From contig JAFQHT010000131.1 in the NCBI GenBank assembly GCA_017397825.1, forward strand, positions 1-43,621: DNA of 43,621 bases, read 5' to 3'. Numbering within the stretch: position 1 is the first letter of the stretch; every line of letters starts with the position of its first letter. Of the stretch, positions 42,633-43,621 are shown piece after piece. Source of the DNA: Bacillota bacterium (GTDB taxonomy: Bacteria; Bacillota; Clostridia; Peptostreptococcales; Anaerovoracaceae). The notes under the pieces were generated by a model. The model did not search any database. It saw only the letters and a program-made list of their open reading frames with translations, and had not been told where the DNA came from. The position numbers and the translations under genes were made by a program.

Positions 42633-43310
42633 TTGAAAACTATTAAAAAATTACTGAGTTTAATATTGCTGATGGCGGCCGTCTGTGCAGGGGTAGTGAT
42701 TTATCTGGGCTGGCAGATGTATTCGGATGCGGTGGCGGAAGTGCCCGTGGAAGAAAAAATCGCTGCCATTATGGAGCAGCCGGACTACACCGTTTACGAG
42801 GACCTGCCAAAGACATATGTGGATGCGGTAATAGCCGCAGAAGACCGCAGATTCCGTTCTCACGGCGGTTTCGATATAGTGTCGACGGGCAGAGCGCTAT
42901 GGCGGAATTTGTCGAATCGTGAGATTGTGGAAGGCGGCAGTACTATCACACAGCAGTTGGGACGCATTATGTACTTTTCCCAGGAAAAGAAATATACCCG
43001 CAAAGTCGCTGAGGTACTGGTGGCCCGCGACATAGAAAAACTCTGCGATAAGGACAAAATCTTCGAACTCTATGTAAATACCATATACTTCGGCTCGGGC
43101 TACTATACAGTCCGTGATGCAGCAGAAGGTTACTTCGGCAAACTGCCGCAGGAGATGAATGACTACGAGTGCACCATGCTGGCAGGAATTCCAAACGCAC
43201 CGTCAGTCTACTCGCCGGACGTAAACCCTGATCTGGCCGAAGAGCGCCGTCAGCAGGTACTTGAGTGCATGGTCGCTGCAGGATATATTGAAGAAGGAGA
43301 AATTGAATAG
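42633..43310 (+). CDS. Monofunctional glycosyltransferase 51 (peptidoglycan polymerase)
   Basis: The 225-residue protein has one N-terminal membrane helix (about 6-27) and a GT51 domain with the catalytic EDRRFRSHGG (E70) and GGSTITQQLGR (101-111), then IFELYVNTIYFGSGYYTVRDAAEGYFGK. There is no transpeptidase domain, so it polymerises lipid II only, like MtgA/SgtB. GT51 has five sequence blocks and all seem present. The start is TTG 42633, with AGGGGT about 8 nt before it; no ATG with a ribosome binding site exists nearby. It lies 11 bp behind feoAB and may be co-transcribed, though a functional link is unclear. Confidence 0.93.
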   Translation: MKTIKKLLSLILLMAAVCAGVVIYLGWQMYSDAVAEVPVEEKIAAIMEQPDYTVYEDLPKTYVDAVIAAEDRRFRSHGGFDIVSTGRALWRNLSNREIVEGGSTITQQLGRIMYFSQEKKYTRKVAEVLVARDIEKLCDKDKIFELYVNTIYFGSGYYTVRDAAEGYFGKLPQEMNDYECTMLAGIPNAPSVYSPDVNPDLAEERRQQVLECMVAAGYIEEGEIE

Positions 43311-43318
43311 GTAAGACA

Positions 43319-43364
43319 AAAACCGGGAGAAATAAAGTCTGACTTTATTTCTCCCGGTTTTTTG
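43319..43364 (+). terminator. Strong terminator after the GT51 gene
   Basis: A perfect 16-bp stem (43322-43337 with 43343-43358) with 5-nt loop, followed by TTTTTT. It ends the feoAB-GT51 transcript. Confidence 0.95.
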
Positions 43365-43481
43365 GTACATTGATTTTTTGCAGCAGAATTTCTGTTTCAT
43401 GCAATATAATGTCGAAATTCAGCTGGTTTTCTATAGGTTTTTGATTGTTTAGGGCAGCACATTGCATTTTGAACAGATGAT
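43365..43481. other. Short spacer with nothing recognised
   Basis: About 115 bp between the GT51 terminator and the repeat array. I see only a possible GCAATATAAT word and no gene, repeat or stem. Confidence 0.5.
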
Positions 43482-43621
43482 TGTTAGCGTCGGGTTAATT
43501 TGACCACTACGGGTCAGGTTAAATCCACCAATTCCTGTCAGATTAAAATAGCCATTACCAATTACTCATTTTTCCTTTAAACTAGGATTTGACCAATCAC
43601 CCTAGGAAGGAGGAATATGAA
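43482..43621 (+). mobile_element. Probable left end of an IS21-like element, cut by the window
   Basis: Three 18-bp imperfect direct repeats of GTC(A/G)G(G/A)TTAA-type begin at 43489, 43513 and 43537, exactly 24 bp apart, each ending in C(C)A. A TGTTAG edge starts at 43482. Such multiple internal repeats next to a TG terminus are typical of IS21-family ends, where the transposase IstA binds. AAGGAGG and an ATG (43617) follow, so the first element gene (istA is expected) starts at the window border. Only five bases of it are visible, so the family is inferred from the end structure. Confidence 0.55.

Noticed and set aside
1..43621. CRISPR array, tRNA, rRNA or prophage
   Set aside because: No regularly spaced longer repeats, no cloverleaf-like segments in the gaps, and no phage structural or integrase gene were seen.

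Overview
The window (about 43.6 kb, moderate G+C) reads as chromosome from an anaerobic, fermentative Firmicute, most likely one of the Clostridia. Supporting signs are AGGAGG-type ribosome binding sites, sigma-A promoters with 16-17 bp spacers, an L13-leader-like region before rplM-rpsI, and a crotonase / acyl-CoA dehydrogenase / EtfBA cluster of the butyryl-CoA type. Negativicutes cannot be excluded from sequence alone. No rRNA, tRNA, CRISPR array or phage structural gene was seen.

Layout. 1-4286: the 3' end of prfA, then an array of small hairpins where prmC is often found, then tsaC/sua5, rpiB, upp and tyrS. 4287-7820: an intergenic region with a 24-bp inverted repeat, then an apparently autoregulated HTH gene, a membrane-anchored PstS-like protein, an SGNH hydrolase and a lipase-like hydrolase. 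7826-8967: birA on the minus strand with a good BirA operator over its own promoter. 9035-15318: a CNNM/CorC-type protein, secA, a MATE exporter and a B3/B4-domain protein. 15324-18548: two minus-strand units, a YtrA-type GntR regulator with an ABC transporter, and a pair of short CHR (chromate transporter family) genes. 18599-20936: rplM-rpsI behind a probable L13 leader, then a YkvI-like membrane protein.

20984-22008 is a two-gene operon (DUF2249-type and DUF1858-type proteins) preceded by a 16-bp dyad. The same dyad, 15 of 16 bases identical on the opposite strand, covers the -10 box of the fused feoA-feoB gene near 40.2 kb. This suggests one regulator, probably iron-responsive, controls both. 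22019-30930 is a defence island: a Fic protein and hsdM, followed by an AT-rich insert (hsdS, an unrecognised gene, a DUF3800 gene), and then hsdR. Just behind the DUF3800 gene, on the opposite strand, a consensus promoter leads straight into a hairpin and U-run, predicting an RNA of about 44 nt. DUF3800 genes have been reported next to structured RNAs, so this is the most interesting candidate for an undescribed system.

30948-39274 is a catabolic region. A PrpR_N-type sigma-54 activator stands beside a convergent crt-acd-etfB-etfA operon. That operon has a textbook -24/-12 promoter (TGGCAC-N5-TTGC) with a cluster of TGTTACAT inverted repeats upstream as likely enhancer sites. A LysR regulator and a divergent iron-type alcohol dehydrogenase follow, sharing a compact intergenic region. 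39319-43364 holds a short-chain dehydrogenase, the feoA-feoB fusion and a monofunctional glycosyltransferase 51. The window ends in what looks like the left end of an IS21-like element: three 18-bp repeats at an exact 24-bp period, then a ribosome binding site and start codon.
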